Source: Bacteroides sp.
GTDB taxonomy: Bacteria > Bacteroidota > Bacteroidia > Bacteroidales > Bacteroidaceae
Reading direction: 5' to 3'
DNA: 64,000 nt
Assembly: GCA_023665805.1 (NCBI GenBank)
Contig: JAMPDJ010000008.1
Location: 43,485 to 107,484 of the forward strand
Position numbers and translations under genes: made by a program. The notes below the pieces were generated by a model. That model saw only the letters and a list, made by a program, of their open reading frames with translations, did not search any database and was not told the DNA's origin. Shown in pieces: positions 28,402 through 37,974 of the stretch. How positions within the stretch are numbered: position 1 is the stretch's first letter; each line of letters opens with the position of its first letter.

Positions 28402-29541
28402 TTATAATTCAAAGGAGCTGTTTTTCTTCTTATGGAATAAGATATTAAGTATAGTCATGCCTCCCAATATATAAGGATAATACAGGTACGGTATAATCTC
28501 CAACGGATTTACAAATGCCAGACCAGCGGCTATCAACAGCTGCGCTCCCCAAGGTATTATTCCCTGAGCAAAGCACGACATTGTGTCCAAGATAGACGCC
28601 GCGCGTTTTGCCTCAATGCCATAGCGATAAGCAATACTACGTGCCACCGGTCCAACGGCCAGGATTGCAATGGTGTTGTTGGCAGTGAGAACATCTACGC
28701 CCACCACAGTCCAGGCAATACTCAGCTCAGCTCCACGCTGCGACGAGATGACACGCCCCATCCTGGTGATAATCCAGTCTATTGCTCCACGCTTGTGCAA
28801 CTGATCCATGATGACCGCAGCTATGATGGTAATGACTATGAGATCATGCATTCCAAGAACACCCTGTTGAGCAGAATCCCACAAACCGGCCACATCCATA
28901 ACTCCCGTATACACTGCTATGGCCGCCGAAGACAGTATGCCCAATATCAAGACCCATATTACATTCATCCCACCCACGGCAAGGGCAAATACCACAATGT
29001 AGGGAAGGACATACAACGGTTCCACTTGACCTACTGTAGCCTGCGCATGTATTCCCTTTCCTATAAACAAGTATATTAACGTAACTATAAGCGCAGCAGG
29101 CATGGCCACACGGATATTGGCATGAAACTTATCCGACATTCGACACCCCTGTGTCTTAGTTGCCATGATGGTAGTGTCTGAAATGATTGAAAGATTGTCA
29201 CCAAACAGACTACCGCCTATTACCACGGCAACAGACAAAGGCACCCCCATTGCGGTGTTGGTTGCCACCCCCACAGCAATGGGGGTCAATGCCGCTATGG
29301 TCCCGCAACTTGTTCCTATGCTGAGGGAAACCAGACAGGAGGTAACAAACAGTCCCCCGAGAACAAAGCGACCTGGCAATACAGACAATGTCAGGTTCAC
29401 CACGCTATCCACACATCCCATATCCTTGGCTATGGACGAAAAAGCTCCGGCTAATATGAAGATGAGGAGCATCAGCATAATGCCTCCGTTTGCTTCGGTT
29501 TTGCGTGGTGGCACAACCATGTTCTCGTGATCTGTTTCCAT
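28402..29541 (-). CDS. NhaC-type Na+/H+ antiporter, short N-terminus
   Basis: An inner membrane antiporter with about ten hydrophobic segments. Motifs typical of the family include SIGTSCGTIAALTPIAVG, GGSLFGDNLSIISDTTI and LTANNTIAILAVGP. As I recall, relatives carry two further membrane segments before the first one seen here. This protein instead starts METDHENMVVPPRKTEANGG and goes straight into IMLMLLIFIL. With 379 residues it therefore appears N-terminally shortened by perhaps 60-70 residues. It lies 28 bp after fabI, leaving no room for the missing part. Confidence 0.85.
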   Translation of the reverse strand: METDHENMVVPPRKTEANGGIMLMLLIFILAGAFSSIAKDMGCVDSVVNLTLSVLPGRFVLGGLFVTSCLVSLSIGTSCGTIAALTPIAVGVATNTAMGVPLSVAVVIGGSLFGDNLSIISDTTIMATKTQGCRMSDKFHANIRVAMPAALIVTLIYLFIGKGIHAQATVGQVEPLYVLPYIVVFALAVGGMNVIWVLILGILSSAAIAVYTGVMDVAGLWDSAQQGVLGMHDLIVITIIAAVIMDQLHKRGAIDWIITRMGRVISSQRGAELSIAWTVVGVDVLTANNTIAILAVGPVARSIAYRYGIEAKRAASILDTMSCFAQGIIPWGAQLLIAAGLAFVNPLEIIPYLYYPYILGGMTILNILFHKKKNSSFEL

Positions 29542-29569
29542 AGTGTTATACTATCGATGTGGGCGATTA

Positions 29570-30427
29570 TTAGCCGTAGATGATATTGCCATCCTCGTCC
29601 TTGTATTCTTCCAGGCCTTTCTCGTACGTAGCCATGGCACGTAAACTCATGCCCATGCTGGAAAATCCTCCATCGTGGAAAAGGTTTTGCATGGTCACCT
29701 TGCGTGTAAGATCGGAAAAGAGCGTTATGCAATAGTCCGCACACTCATCGGCACTGGCATTGCCCAAAGGCGACATGCGGTTGGCGAAGTCAAAGAGACG
29801 ATCCATTCCCTTTACACCACTACCTGCCGTAGTCATGGTAGGAGATTGTGATACGGTGTTAATGCGCACATTACGCTCACGGCCATAGATGTAACCAAAA
29901 CTGCGTGCAATGGACTCCAACAATGCCTTGGCATCAGCCATATCGTTGTATCCATACATAGTACGTTGTGCTGCCATATATGTTAACGCAACCACGGAAC
30001 CATAGTCGGCAATGGCCTCTTGCTTCTTGGCTGCCTGCAGCATCTTGTGAAATGATATGGCACTAATGTCCAGCGTCTTGCCAAGCATACCATAATCCAG
30101 ATTGTCATACGTACGACCTTTGCGCACGTTGGGAGACATTCCTATGGAGTGAAGGACGAAATCCACCTTGCCACCCAAAACTTCTACAGAACGACGGAAA
30201 ACTTCCTGCAAATCTTCGAAACTGGTAGCATCAGCTGGTATCACCTCGCACCCCAACTGCTCTGCCAATTCGTTCAGCTGCCCCATACGTATGGCTATGG
30301 CGGTGTTGGACAAAGTTATAGTAGCGCCCTCCTCCACGGCTTTCAGAGCCACCTTCCATGCAATGGACTGTTCATTCAGTGCACCAAAAATAACCCCTCG
30401 TTTTCCTTTTAATAATCCGTAACTCAT
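29570..30427 (-). CDS. fabI: Enoyl-[acyl-carrier-protein] reductase (NADH)
   Basis: Catalyses the last step of each fatty acid elongation cycle. A 285-residue SDR protein with the FabI-specific GKRGVIFGALNEQSIAWK cofactor region. The spaced Tyr-Lys active site lies around YMAAQRTMYGYNDMADAKALLES, and AGSGVKGMDRLFDF follows. It leads the operon fabI-nhaC-rsmG-MBL and has a well-matched promoter. Confidence 0.97.
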   Translation of the reverse strand: MSYGLLKGKRGVIFGALNEQSIAWKVALKAVEEGATITLSNTAIAIRMGQLNELAEQLGCEVIPADATSFEDLQEVFRRSVEVLGGKVDFVLHSIGMSPNVRKGRTYDNLDYGMLGKTLDISAISFHKMLQAAKKQEAIADYGSVVALTYMAAQRTMYGYNDMADAKALLESIARSFGYIYGRERNVRINTVSQSPTMTTAGSGVKGMDRLFDFANRMSPLGNASADECADYCITLFSDLTRKVTMQNLFHDGGFSSMGMSLRAMATYEKGLEEYKDEDGNIIYG

Positions 30428-30520
30428 AATAATTAGTCTGTAATTAGTTTCTTGATATGTTTATTACTTTAATCCATATGCGGCGGCATTGCCCCCAATG
30501 CCTTAAACGCCATTTTAACA

Positions 30521-30552
30521 CAAAGGTAAGGCAAAATAGCCATTCTCACAAA
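30521..30552 (-). promoter_or_regulatory. fabI promoter
   Basis: Minus-strand TTTG (30549-30552), exactly 20 bp, then TACCTTTG (30521-30528). It is among the best consensus matches in the window and gives a leader of roughly 85 nt. Confidence 0.75.
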
Positions 30553-31066
30553 CATTTCAACATATAAACTTGATAATGCGCACCGTATGAAAACAATATA
30601 GAAGTTTTCGCCATGCGTCATACCAAGTCATATTCTTCTAACTGACATTCATGAACTGCCCCAGCAAAACTTAACATAACGCCATAAGGACCTCCCATGG
30701 CTGCTGGATTATTCTATGAAAACAAGAGATGCCGTATCATAGAGTACCAAGCAGCAAGCCCCAGTGAAAACAGCTTTACATATTCGTGAATTCGTTCCCT
30801 CATATTCGTGAATGTTAACCTGTGAATTCACGAATATTCAATCCGGTATTTGCGACAGCATGAAAAACGGTCTAAAACACCACCGCCATACGGACATCGG
30901 ATGTCGCAAACTTCCATAACAGAAGTCAAATCCAAGTGTCGACAGCCCCCTTGTTCGCCTCGGGATTTTTCCGTTTCGTATATCCAGAGAAATCGGTAAA
31001 AGATATTACGGACACGGCATATCTCCCCAGTGGAGCACTTGATAGTTGTTTCAAGCCTTAAGCTCT
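30553..31066. other. Gene-free stretch between the TonB receptor end and fabI
   Basis: No supported gene. The only structure noticed is the AATTCACGAATAT-type repeat cluster at 30780-30838. Confidence 0.5.
30780..30838. repeat. AATTCACGAATAT motif cluster, site 2
   Basis: ATATTCGTGAATTC (30780-30793) and ATATTCGTGAAT (30802-30813) are followed by GTGAATTCACGAATATT (30822-30838). The outer copies form a 13-bp inverted repeat like the one at 9815-9871. Confidence 0.6.
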
Positions 31067-33445
31067 CTAAAACTCAACATTCACGCGAAAATTGACCATT
31101 CGGCCAGTCAGAAAATTAGGAACCGCATATTGTTCGTTCTTTACATCCGTGACCCAATAATAACCACTGACGTTATCAAAGCCAAAAATATTAAGACAGT
31201 CTAACCCCAGCCATATATTGCGTATGGGATTGTGTCCGAGATGACGATCTTCATTGTTAAGGGCACGAAAATTCATACCTACGTCCACGCGCTTGTAAGC
31301 AGATGAGCGATAGACATGTTTCTCCCATCCTTGATGCGGGGTGCCAAAAGGCAACCCACCGGCAAAACAAGCCTTGAGATTCATTTTCCAACGCGTTGTG
31401 CCAGGAAAGTAGTCGGAGAAGAACATGTTGAGTGCCCATGTCTGATCCGTCGGCTGGGGAATGTTCTTGCCATTAAGGTTCATGCGCGCCCTCATCAGAG
31501 AGAATGTGAGCCATGAATCCGTTCCAGGGACAAACTCGCCGTAAAGTTTGAAGTCTACGCCCATCACATTGCCAGTGGCGCAATTGCGTCCATAGTAAAC
31601 AACTTTGGTATTATCCACTGTGTAAGGGTTCAGCCGGTCCTGTGCCTTGTAGTACATCTCCGTAGAAAAAAGGAAAGGACGCTTACCCAACTTGAAGCGA
31701 TAATCATAGCCGGCAATCACTTGGAAAGAACGCTGCGATTGTATCCCCTTGTTCAGTTCCACTATAGTGGTGGCCCCGTTGGTAACAGTGTCACGTAATT
31801 CTTTATAAAACGGACGTTGATAGTACAGTCCAGTGGCCATGCGAAAAGTCATTTCATCATGTTTCTTTGGCACAAAGCTGATACTTGCACGTGGAGAGAC
31901 AAGAAACTCCTTATTCCATGACCAATGCGACATTCTCAAACCATAGTTGAGGCTGAAAATGCCATTGGAAGTCTCTCGACGCCATGTATCCTGCGCATAC
32001 AGTTCCACGTGGCTGGATCCTATGCTGTTATGGCCGCGCATATTGTAAATCAATTCCAACACCTCCGGATTATGCGGCATGGAATATCCTGAACTATCGC
32101 GGTATTCCCATTCACGGGAATGTTCCCGGACATTCTCATGGCGAAAGCCGATCCCGGCCTCTATATGATGTGCCTTGCTGAGGTAATCGTAAGCCAGCTT
32201 CAAGCTGTGTTGGGTGCTATACAACGTATTACGGGCATGCTCCAAATAAGTGCCTACCGCCAATTCCGTAGCGGTGCTGGTATTGGACAGCCAGTACTGT
32301 CCCTGTATATCATATGTTTCCTTTTCGTTGGTGCTGAATGCTGTATAATTCAATGATATGGAATGCGTGTCCTTAATCTTACGTTTAATTCTTGCCATCC
32401 CATAGAACGTTTGAAACAAATCCTGTTCCCAGCCATCGAAATAGACCTTGAAGTTAGTGATATTGTCCATGGTGCCGAAGCTGGTCTCCCGACTGGCAGG
32501 GATGAACTTGTAGCTATTGTGGGAGATGTATCCTATCACATCTATATCCCAATCCTTGGTTGGTACCCACGACAAGTAAGCCTGATAGTCGATGAAGCTG
32601 GGAGAGTATTCAGCCTCGGTTTCCAAAGCACCCAACATATATGCGTTGGTCTTGTAGCGCAAGCTGTGGGAGAGGGAAACCTTCTTGTTACCCCACCCCA
32701 TGTGTGCTGACGCACCCAATAACGAAGCAGACAACGTGCCCTCCCATTTCGTCGGCTTCCTGTACTCTATATCCAAAACGGACGACATCTTGTCGGCATA
32801 CTTTGCCTCAAACCCTCCTGCGCTGAAACGCACCTTGCCCACCATGTAGGGATTGATTACGGACAAGCCTTCCTGCTCGCCGCTGCGTATCAGCAAAGGC
32901 CTGTAGACCTCGCTGCCATTGATGTAGACGCAGTTCTCATCAAACGATCCTCCACGAACATTGTACTGAGATGACAATTCATTGTGTTGTGACACGCCTG
33001 CCTGTGTGGCCACCAAATCTTCCACGGCATTGCCAGTGGCGCTGGGCATACGGGCAATCTCATCAACATTCAACTCCTGAGTCTGTCCCATCTGCCGACG
33101 CAACTCCTTGACTTCTATTTCGCCAATGTCTAAAGTGTTGCCGTACATCACCACATTCAAAGTAAGAGCCCCCTGTGGCTTTTTCAATACCCGGCGACGT
33201 GTACGATAGCCAACCATGCTGTAAATGACAACCACGGAATCCGCTGAATTGAAAGAAAGCGCATACTTACCATCTATATCGGCCGTGGTTCCCTTGGCGT
33301 GTCCTTCCACACGAACAAAGCAGAAACTGACAGGTTCATTCTGCTCGTCAATGACACGGCCTTTAAGTGTCACACGTATGCTGTCACCGGCATGGACCGG
33401 CAAACAGGCGGTTAATATAAGTATGTACAACAATATCTTTTTCAT
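31067..33445 (-). CDS. TonB-dependent receptor with carboxypeptidase-like N-domain
   Basis: An outer membrane receptor for active uptake. The ATG at 33445 gives MKKILLYILILTACLPVHAG, a Sec signal; the frame extends 23 codons upstream without one. A carboxypeptidase-regulatory-like domain follows (about 25-105, VTLKGRVIDEQNEPVSF). Next are the plug (VEDLVATQAGVSQHN, VRGGSFDENCVYING) and a 22-strand-type barrel ending in VNFRVNVEF with a terminal Phe. At about 790 residues it is smaller than SusC proteins, and no SusD gene is adjacent. The substrate is unknown; metal or small-ligand uptake is plausible. Confidence 0.93.
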   Translation of the reverse strand: MKKILLYILILTACLPVHAGDSIRVTLKGRVIDEQNEPVSFCFVRVEGHAKGTTADIDGKYALSFNSADSVVVIYSMVGYRTRRRVLKKPQGALTLNVVMYGNTLDIGEIEVKELRRQMGQTQELNVDEIARMPSATGNAVEDLVATQAGVSQHNELSSQYNVRGGSFDENCVYINGSEVYRPLLIRSGEQEGLSVINPYMVGKVRFSAGGFEAKYADKMSSVLDIEYRKPTKWEGTLSASLLGASAHMGWGNKKVSLSHSLRYKTNAYMLGALETEAEYSPSFIDYQAYLSWVPTKDWDIDVIGYISHNSYKFIPASRETSFGTMDNITNFKVYFDGWEQDLFQTFYGMARIKRKIKDTHSISLNYTAFSTNEKETYDIQGQYWLSNTSTATELAVGTYLEHARNTLYSTQHSLKLAYDYLSKAHHIEAGIGFRHENVREHSREWEYRDSSGYSMPHNPEVLELIYNMRGHNSIGSSHVELYAQDTWRRETSNGIFSLNYGLRMSHWSWNKEFLVSPRASISFVPKKHDEMTFRMATGLYYQRPFYKELRDTVTNGATTIVELNKGIQSQRSFQVIAGYDYRFKLGKRPFLFSTEMYYKAQDRLNPYTVDNTKVVYYGRNCATGNVMGVDFKLYGEFVPGTDSWLTFSLMRARMNLNGKNIPQPTDQTWALNMFFSDYFPGTTRWKMNLKACFAGGLPFGTPHQGWEKHVYRSSAYKRVDVGMNFRALNNEDRHLGHNPIRNIWLGLDCLNIFGFDNVSGYYWVTDVKNEQYAVPNFLTGRMVNFRVNVEF

Positions 33446-33567
33446 GCCAGGTAATATATAAGTACAATAGCCACGTATCCGGATAATGTAGGCAGATTTC
33501 GATTCAATAACCACTTACAATAACGCAAAAAAGCATGTGTTTCTTATTCGGTATGGCTTTTTTTTCA

Positions 33568-33575
33568 TATCTTTG
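33568..33575 (+). promoter_or_regulatory. -7 box upstream of the nitroreductase operon
   Basis: TATCTTTG, 24 bp before the ATG at 33600. The -33 region is only TTAT-like. Confidence 0.5.
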
Positions 33576-33599
33576 CCGTTACAAAGATACAGAGAAAGG

Positions 33600-34130
33600 A
33601 TGAAAGAATTTTATGAATTGGCGCAAAAACGCCGTTCTCACCGAAAATTCACACCAGAGGACATAGCCGCCGAATGCATGCAGAACATTCTGGAAGCCGC
33701 ATTGATGTCTCCTACCAGCAAAGGACTGCATAGTTATTCTTTCTGTGTTGTGGAGAATCCGGAACTACTGACACGTTTGTCCGCAGCCAAGACTATTGGC
33801 GGCCAATTCGTTGCAGAGGCCAAATGTGCAATAGTGGTGGCGGCCGACCCCGCCATCAGCGATGTATGGATAGAGGACGCATCTACAGCGGCCATGTCCA
33901 TGTTGTATCAAGCAGAAGACTTGGGACTGGGTGCATGCTGGGTGCAAGTGAGAGCAAGAGAAAATTCCAATGGCAAGGATAGCGAAGATATCGTACGCGA
34001 AATCTTATCCCTGCCAAATCATTTACGCATCGTGTGCATGGTGGTTCTGGGACACAAGGGCATGGAGCGTAAGCCTCAGAATATGGACAAGATACGATCC
34101 TTAATGCAAGAAAAAGTATCATACCTGTAA
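33600..34130 (+). CDS. Nitroreductase family protein
   Basis: The ATG at 33600 gives MKEFYELAQKRRSHRKF, the usual FMN-binding start (RRSxRKF). MSPTSKGLHSYSF and the DLGLGACWVQVR segment are typical of small FMN nitroreductases. At 176 residues it is at the short end of the family. It probably reduces flavin-accessible nitro or quinone substrates with NAD(P)H; the natural substrate is unknown. It is first in a long plus-strand series. Confidence 0.9.
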   Translation: MKEFYELAQKRRSHRKFTPEDIAAECMQNILEAALMSPTSKGLHSYSFCVVENPELLTRLSAAKTIGGQFVAEAKCAIVVAADPAISDVWIEDASTAAMSMLYQAEDLGLGACWVQVRARENSNGKDSEDIVREILSLPNHLRIVCMVVLGHKGMERKPQNMDKIRSLMQEKVSYL

Positions 34131-34154
34131 ACAAGCTTATACTTCAGGAGGATT

Positions 34155-34868
34155 ATGAGAATTGCAATCATAGGTAAAGGACGTGTGGCCACACATCTGT
34201 CGCGCACTTTGGTACATGCCGGGCATGAGGTGACAGAGTGTGGTGGCAGGCAACGCGTTCATGAAGTACCCGAGAATGCAGAATTTATCATTCTTTCCAT
34301 CAAGGACGATGCCATACCCACAGTGGCAAAAGAGTTTGTCGATTGTAACTGTATGGTAGTACATACATCCGGCAGTGTGTCTATTGATGCCATACCGTGC
34401 CGGCACCGTGGCGTGTTGTATCCGATGCAGACTTTTTCCATGGAACGTGAAGTGGATTTTCGCCAAGTTCCACTGTTCCTTGAAACCGCTATGGAAGAGG
34501 ATATGCCTTTGCTGACACATCTGGCAGCTTCTATCTCTGATGTGTACATGTACATGGATGGAAATAAAAGGCGAGTCATGCATTTGGCGGCAGTACTGTG
34601 TTGCAACTTTACCAACCACCTATATGATATAGCGCATGCAATGATGACCAAGGAGGGCATTCCGTTTGAGATGCTGTTACCGCTGATAGATGAAACCACA
34701 GCCAAAATACGTACCATCTCGCCAAACGAGGCTCAAACCGGCCCTGCCGTAAGATGGGATGAGAAAGTGATGGAACGGCACATGCATATGCTAAAGGAAC
34801 CTCTACACCGCGACATATACCGTCTGATGAGCGAGTCAATAAGGGCATCGCATTCCAACTCCAAATAA
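34155..34868 (+). CDS. Rossmann-fold DUF2520 protein
   Basis: 237 residues. The N-terminus MRIAIIGKGRVATHLSRTL is a GxGxxA-type dinucleotide-binding fold, and HTSGSVSID plus YPMQTFS mark the DUF2520/F420-oxidoreductase-like arrangement. The helical C-terminal domain includes AAVLCCNFTNHLY. A dehydrogenase role is likely, with unknown substrate. It lies 24 bp after the nitroreductase and 33 bp before kdsC. Confidence 0.85.
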   Translation: MRIAIIGKGRVATHLSRTLVHAGHEVTECGGRQRVHEVPENAEFIILSIKDDAIPTVAKEFVDCNCMVVHTSGSVSIDAIPCRHRGVLYPMQTFSMEREVDFRQVPLFLETAMEEDMPLLTHLAASISDVYMYMDGNKRRVMHLAAVLCCNFTNHLYDIAHAMMTKEGIPFEMLLPLIDETTAKIRTISPNEAQTGPAVRWDEKVMERHMHMLKEPLHRDIYRLMSESIRASHSNSK

Positions 34869-34901
34869 GTAGACAACACCCATTCCCATTACCCATCCGT
34901 T

Positions 34902-35420
34902 ATGATAAACTACGACCTCGGCAAGATAAAAATCATTGCCTTTGACATAGACGGAGTACTCAGTGCCTCCACCATACCAATGGACGAGGACGGTCGACCG
35001 ATGCGCACAATAAACATCAAGGACGGATATGCCATACATCATGCCGTGAAGAACGGTCTGCCCATAGCCATTATCACAGGTGGCAACCATGAGGCCGTAC
35101 GTCGAAGATATGAGGATTTGGGTTGCAAGGATGTTCACTTGGGATGTAACAGGAAAATAGACATTTACGAGAAACTACTGAAGAAGTACGGCATAGACGA
35201 CGAGAACGTTTTATATATGGGTGACGACATACCTGACTACGAAGTAATGCGACGGTGCGGATGTTCCTGCTGTCCCAAAGATGCGGCACCGGAGATTAGG
35301 GAAATAGCATTATATGTAAGCCACTACCCTGGCGGACAAGGATGCGGACGGGATGTGATAGAGCAGGTACTCAAGGTTCAAGGCAAATGGATGACCGGCA
35401 AGGAAGCATTTGTCTGGTAA
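34902..35420 (+). CDS. kdsC: 3-deoxy-D-manno-octulosonate 8-phosphate phosphatase
   Basis: A HAD-IIIA phosphatase that makes free Kdo for lipid A. 172 residues with the nucleophile motif [19 protein letters not shown] (motif II), and [12 protein letters not shown] (motif IV). The size and single-domain form match KdsC. A close YrbI-like HAD with another sugar phosphate as substrate cannot be excluded. Confidence 0.88.
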   Translation: MINYDLGKIKIIAFDIDGVLSASTIPMDEDGRPMRTINIKDGYAIHHAVKNGLPIAIITGGNHEAVRRRYEDLGCKDVHLGCNRKIDIYEKLLKKYGIDDENVLYMGDDIPDYEVMRRCGCSCCPKDAAPEIREIALYVSHYPGGQGCGRDVIEQVLKVQGKWMTGKEAFVW

Positions 35421-35476
35421 GCATAATGACCATGAACAACTATTGACCTAATATAAAAGATTGATAATACTGGGAA

Positions 35477-36073
35477 ATGAAGATAATATTGGCATCCAAT
35501 TCGCCACGGCGCAAGGAGTTGCTGAGTGCGATGGAGATAGATTTTGAGGTCAGAATACAGGATGGCATAGACGAGAGTTATCCCGAAGGGTTGGGAATGA
35601 CTGCCATACCAGAATACATATCAAGCCAAAAGGCAGCAGCCTATAATATCAGCGACGAGGAATTGTTGATTACGGCTGATACCATAGTGTATCTTGACGG
35701 TGAAGTGCTGGGAAAACCGGCAGGATTCAAAGAAGCATGCGAGATGTTGGCAAAACTATCCGGACGCACACATCAGGTGATTACCGGTGTGACAATTCGC
35801 ACAAAAGAACGCGCACGCACATTTTCTTGCGTGACGGACGTTGCCTTTGCATCACTGACCAAGGAACAGATACGACACTATGTCACAAAGTACAAGCCTT
35901 TTGATAAGGCCGGAGCTTATGGAATACAGGAATGGATAGGTTGCGTGGGCGTTACAGGTATAAACGGTTCATACTATAATGTAATGGGACTGCCTGTGCA
36001 ACGACTCAATAGAGAACTTGCCGCTTTTATCAACGAAAACAACGGTATGCACGCCGAAGACTATATATGCTGA
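35477..36073 (+). CDS. Maf-like nucleoside triphosphate pyrophosphatase
   Basis: 198 residues starting MKIILASNSPRRKELLS, the Maf signature. ITADTIVYLDGEVLGKP and GAYGIQEWIG complete the active site. Maf proteins hydrolyse dTTP, UTP or modified nucleotides to monophosphates. It lies 56 bp after kdsC in the same direction. Confidence 0.93.
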   Translation: MKIILASNSPRRKELLSAMEIDFEVRIQDGIDESYPEGLGMTAIPEYISSQKAAAYNISDEELLITADTIVYLDGEVLGKPAGFKEACEMLAKLSGRTHQVITGVTIRTKERARTFSCVTDVAFASLTKEQIRHYVTKYKPFDKAGAYGIQEWIGCVGVTGINGSYYNVMGLPVQRLNRELAAFINENNGMHAEDYIC

Positions 36074-36106
36074 TACTGTCTACCATTTACGAATAACCAT
36101 ACACAC

Positions 36107-36730
36107 ATGACAATGAAAAACAAGATAACAATGTTGACGATGGCTGTTTTTGCCATGATTATGACCGCATGCTCATCCAATGAAGCCAGCCCGGAAGTGG
36201 CGCCTCCCAGTTGGAAAGGCTTTAACTACATAGTCAAAAAAGCTGTGGGCGATGAATATGAACAGACAGAGCGCGGCCCCATATCCCCAGGCGATGAGCT
36301 TAAAGTATATGCCGTGAGGAAAAGTCACGGCAAGCTGGTGGGCCAGATAAACGGCACAATCTATATCCGCTATACGGCATACATGAAAACCGGAGCTCCT
36401 CAGACGGAAATTCTGGACAAATCTGTAATTTCCACTCCCAATGCCAATCTTGATGGCTGGGAGGATCCCTATGCAACATTCACTTTGCCAGAACTTGATG
36501 GTGAATATGAATACTATAAGGTAGAGGCGGCTTGCCAATTATATTTCAGAGCCTTTGGCAATCAGAACTCTGTTGTAAACTTTAGTGATAGCGAATCACA
36601 TATGGATCCATATCTTGGAAACATATACACAGAGATGGCAGGGTTCCATCCTATGAACGGAGGTTCTGCCAATTCCGGCAGAGTAACCGGTGGACTACAA
36701 TATCACACGATATATACTACAAACAAATGA
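36107..36730 (+). CDS. Hypothetical lipoprotein
   Basis: 207 residues. MTMKNKITMLTMAVFAMIMTAC is a lipoprotein signal with lipobox MTAC; the second Met at 36113 is an equally good start. The pattern of FKBP-adjacent lipoproteins (SPGDELKVYAVRKS, IYIRYTAYMKTGAPQTEI) suggests a beta-rich fold. No family is named with confidence. Its TGA overlaps the sdaA ATG. Confidence 0.7.
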   Translation: MTMKNKITMLTMAVFAMIMTACSSNEASPEVAPPSWKGFNYIVKKAVGDEYEQTERGPISPGDELKVYAVRKSHGKLVGQINGTIYIRYTAYMKTGAPQTEILDKSVISTPNANLDGWEDPYATFTLPELDGEYEYYKVEAACQLYFRAFGNQNSVVNFSDSESHMDPYLGNIYTEMAGFHPMNGGSANSGRVTGGLQYHTIYTTNK

Positions 36731-37932
36731 GAACAATACGCGAACTCTATCGAATTGGTGTGGGACCATCCAGCAGCCACACTATGGGACCACGCAAAGC
36801 GGCGGAACTATATAAGGAACGACATCCTTGGGCAATAGCATTCAAGGTGACCCTGTATGGTTCTCTTTCTGCCACAGGCAAAGGCCATATGACAGACCGC
36901 GCCATATTGGATATATTGGAAGATGACCGTACGGAAATAGTTTGGTCCAAGGATTTTTTATCCTTTCATCCCAATGGCATGAAATTTGAATGCCGTAAAT
37001 CCGGAGACAACGACTATGGCGAACCATGGATTGTGTTCAGCGTAGGTGGCGGTGCTTTGTCTGAAGATGGAGAAAACAGCGTGGAATCTCCAGATGTATA
37101 TCCAATGAACACCATGACTGAGATCCTGCAGTATTGTGAATGGTCTGGCAAGGGATATTGGGAATATGTAGAGGAGTGCGAGGGTCCTGAAATATGGGAT
37201 TTCCTACGAGATGTATGGAAGGTGATGCGTGAGGCCGTGGAAAGAGGATTAGATGCCGAAGGCGTACTGCCCGGTCCTCTGAACTTGCGACGCAAGGCCT
37301 ATTCTTATCATGTCAAGGCCTCCGGATACAAAGACAACCTTAGAACACGCGGTCTCGTCTTCTCCTACGCTCTTGCTGTGAGCGAGGAAAATGCCTCTGG
37401 AGGAATGATAGTCACTGCCCCCACATGCGGTTCATGCGGCGTGGTTCCAGGAGTTCTGTACCACCTGTGGAAAAGTCGCGACTTCTCTGAACAGCGAATA
37501 CTGAAGGCTTTGGCCACAGCAGCCTTGTTCGGAAACGTGGTCAAGACAAACGCTTCCATCTCAGGAGCTGAGGTAGGCTGCCAAGGGGAAGTTGGTGTAG
37601 CATGTGCCATGGCATCAGCTGCGGCAAACCAATTGTTCGGAGGTTCTCCTGCACAAATAGAGTATGCTGCAGAAATGGGATTGGAACATCATTTGGGCAT
37701 GACGTGCGACCCGGTATGCGGATTGGTACAGATACCATGCATTGAGCGCAATGCCTATGCAGCAGCACGTGCATTGGATGCCAATATATACAGCAGCTTC
37801 ACCGACGGTGTACACCGCGTTTCATTTGACAAGGTAGTAGATGTGATGAAGCAAACCGGACATGACCTCCCAAGCCTGTATAAGGAAACAAGCGAAGGAG
37901 GATTGGCAAAAGACTACATACAAATGTCCTGA
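36727..37932 (+). CDS. sdaA: L-serine ammonia-lyase, single-chain
   Basis: An oxygen-sensitive [4Fe-4S] enzyme turning L-serine into pyruvate and ammonia. The beta-like N-domain starts RELYRIGVGPSSSHTMGPRKA. The alpha-like domain carries VTAPTCGSCGVVPG with cluster-ligand Cys, and GMTCDPVCGLVQIPCIERNA with the rest. 401 residues is normal for the fused form. The ATGA overlap with the preceding lipoprotein gene suggests coupled translation. Confidence 0.96.
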   Translation: MRTIRELYRIGVGPSSSHTMGPRKAAELYKERHPWAIAFKVTLYGSLSATGKGHMTDRAILDILEDDRTEIVWSKDFLSFHPNGMKFECRKSGDNDYGEPWIVFSVGGGALSEDGENSVESPDVYPMNTMTEILQYCEWSGKGYWEYVEECEGPEIWDFLRDVWKVMREAVERGLDAEGVLPGPLNLRRKAYSYHVKASGYKDNLRTRGLVFSYALAVSEENASGGMIVTAPTCGSCGVVPGVLYHLWKSRDFSEQRILKALATAALFGNVVKTNASISGAEVGCQGEVGVACAMASAAANQLFGGSPAQIEYAAEMGLEHHLGMTCDPVCGLVQIPCIERNAYAAARALDANIYSSFTDGVHRVSFDKVVDVMKQTGHDLPSLYKETSEGGLAKDYIQMS

Positions 37933-37974
37933 TACACTTACTTTAACGACAACACACAATACGATAGAAACAAC

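Noticed and set aside
31067..33445. TonB receptor as part of a polysaccharide utilisation locus
   Set aside because: No SusD-like gene, glycosidase or sensor is adjacent, and the size is below SusC.
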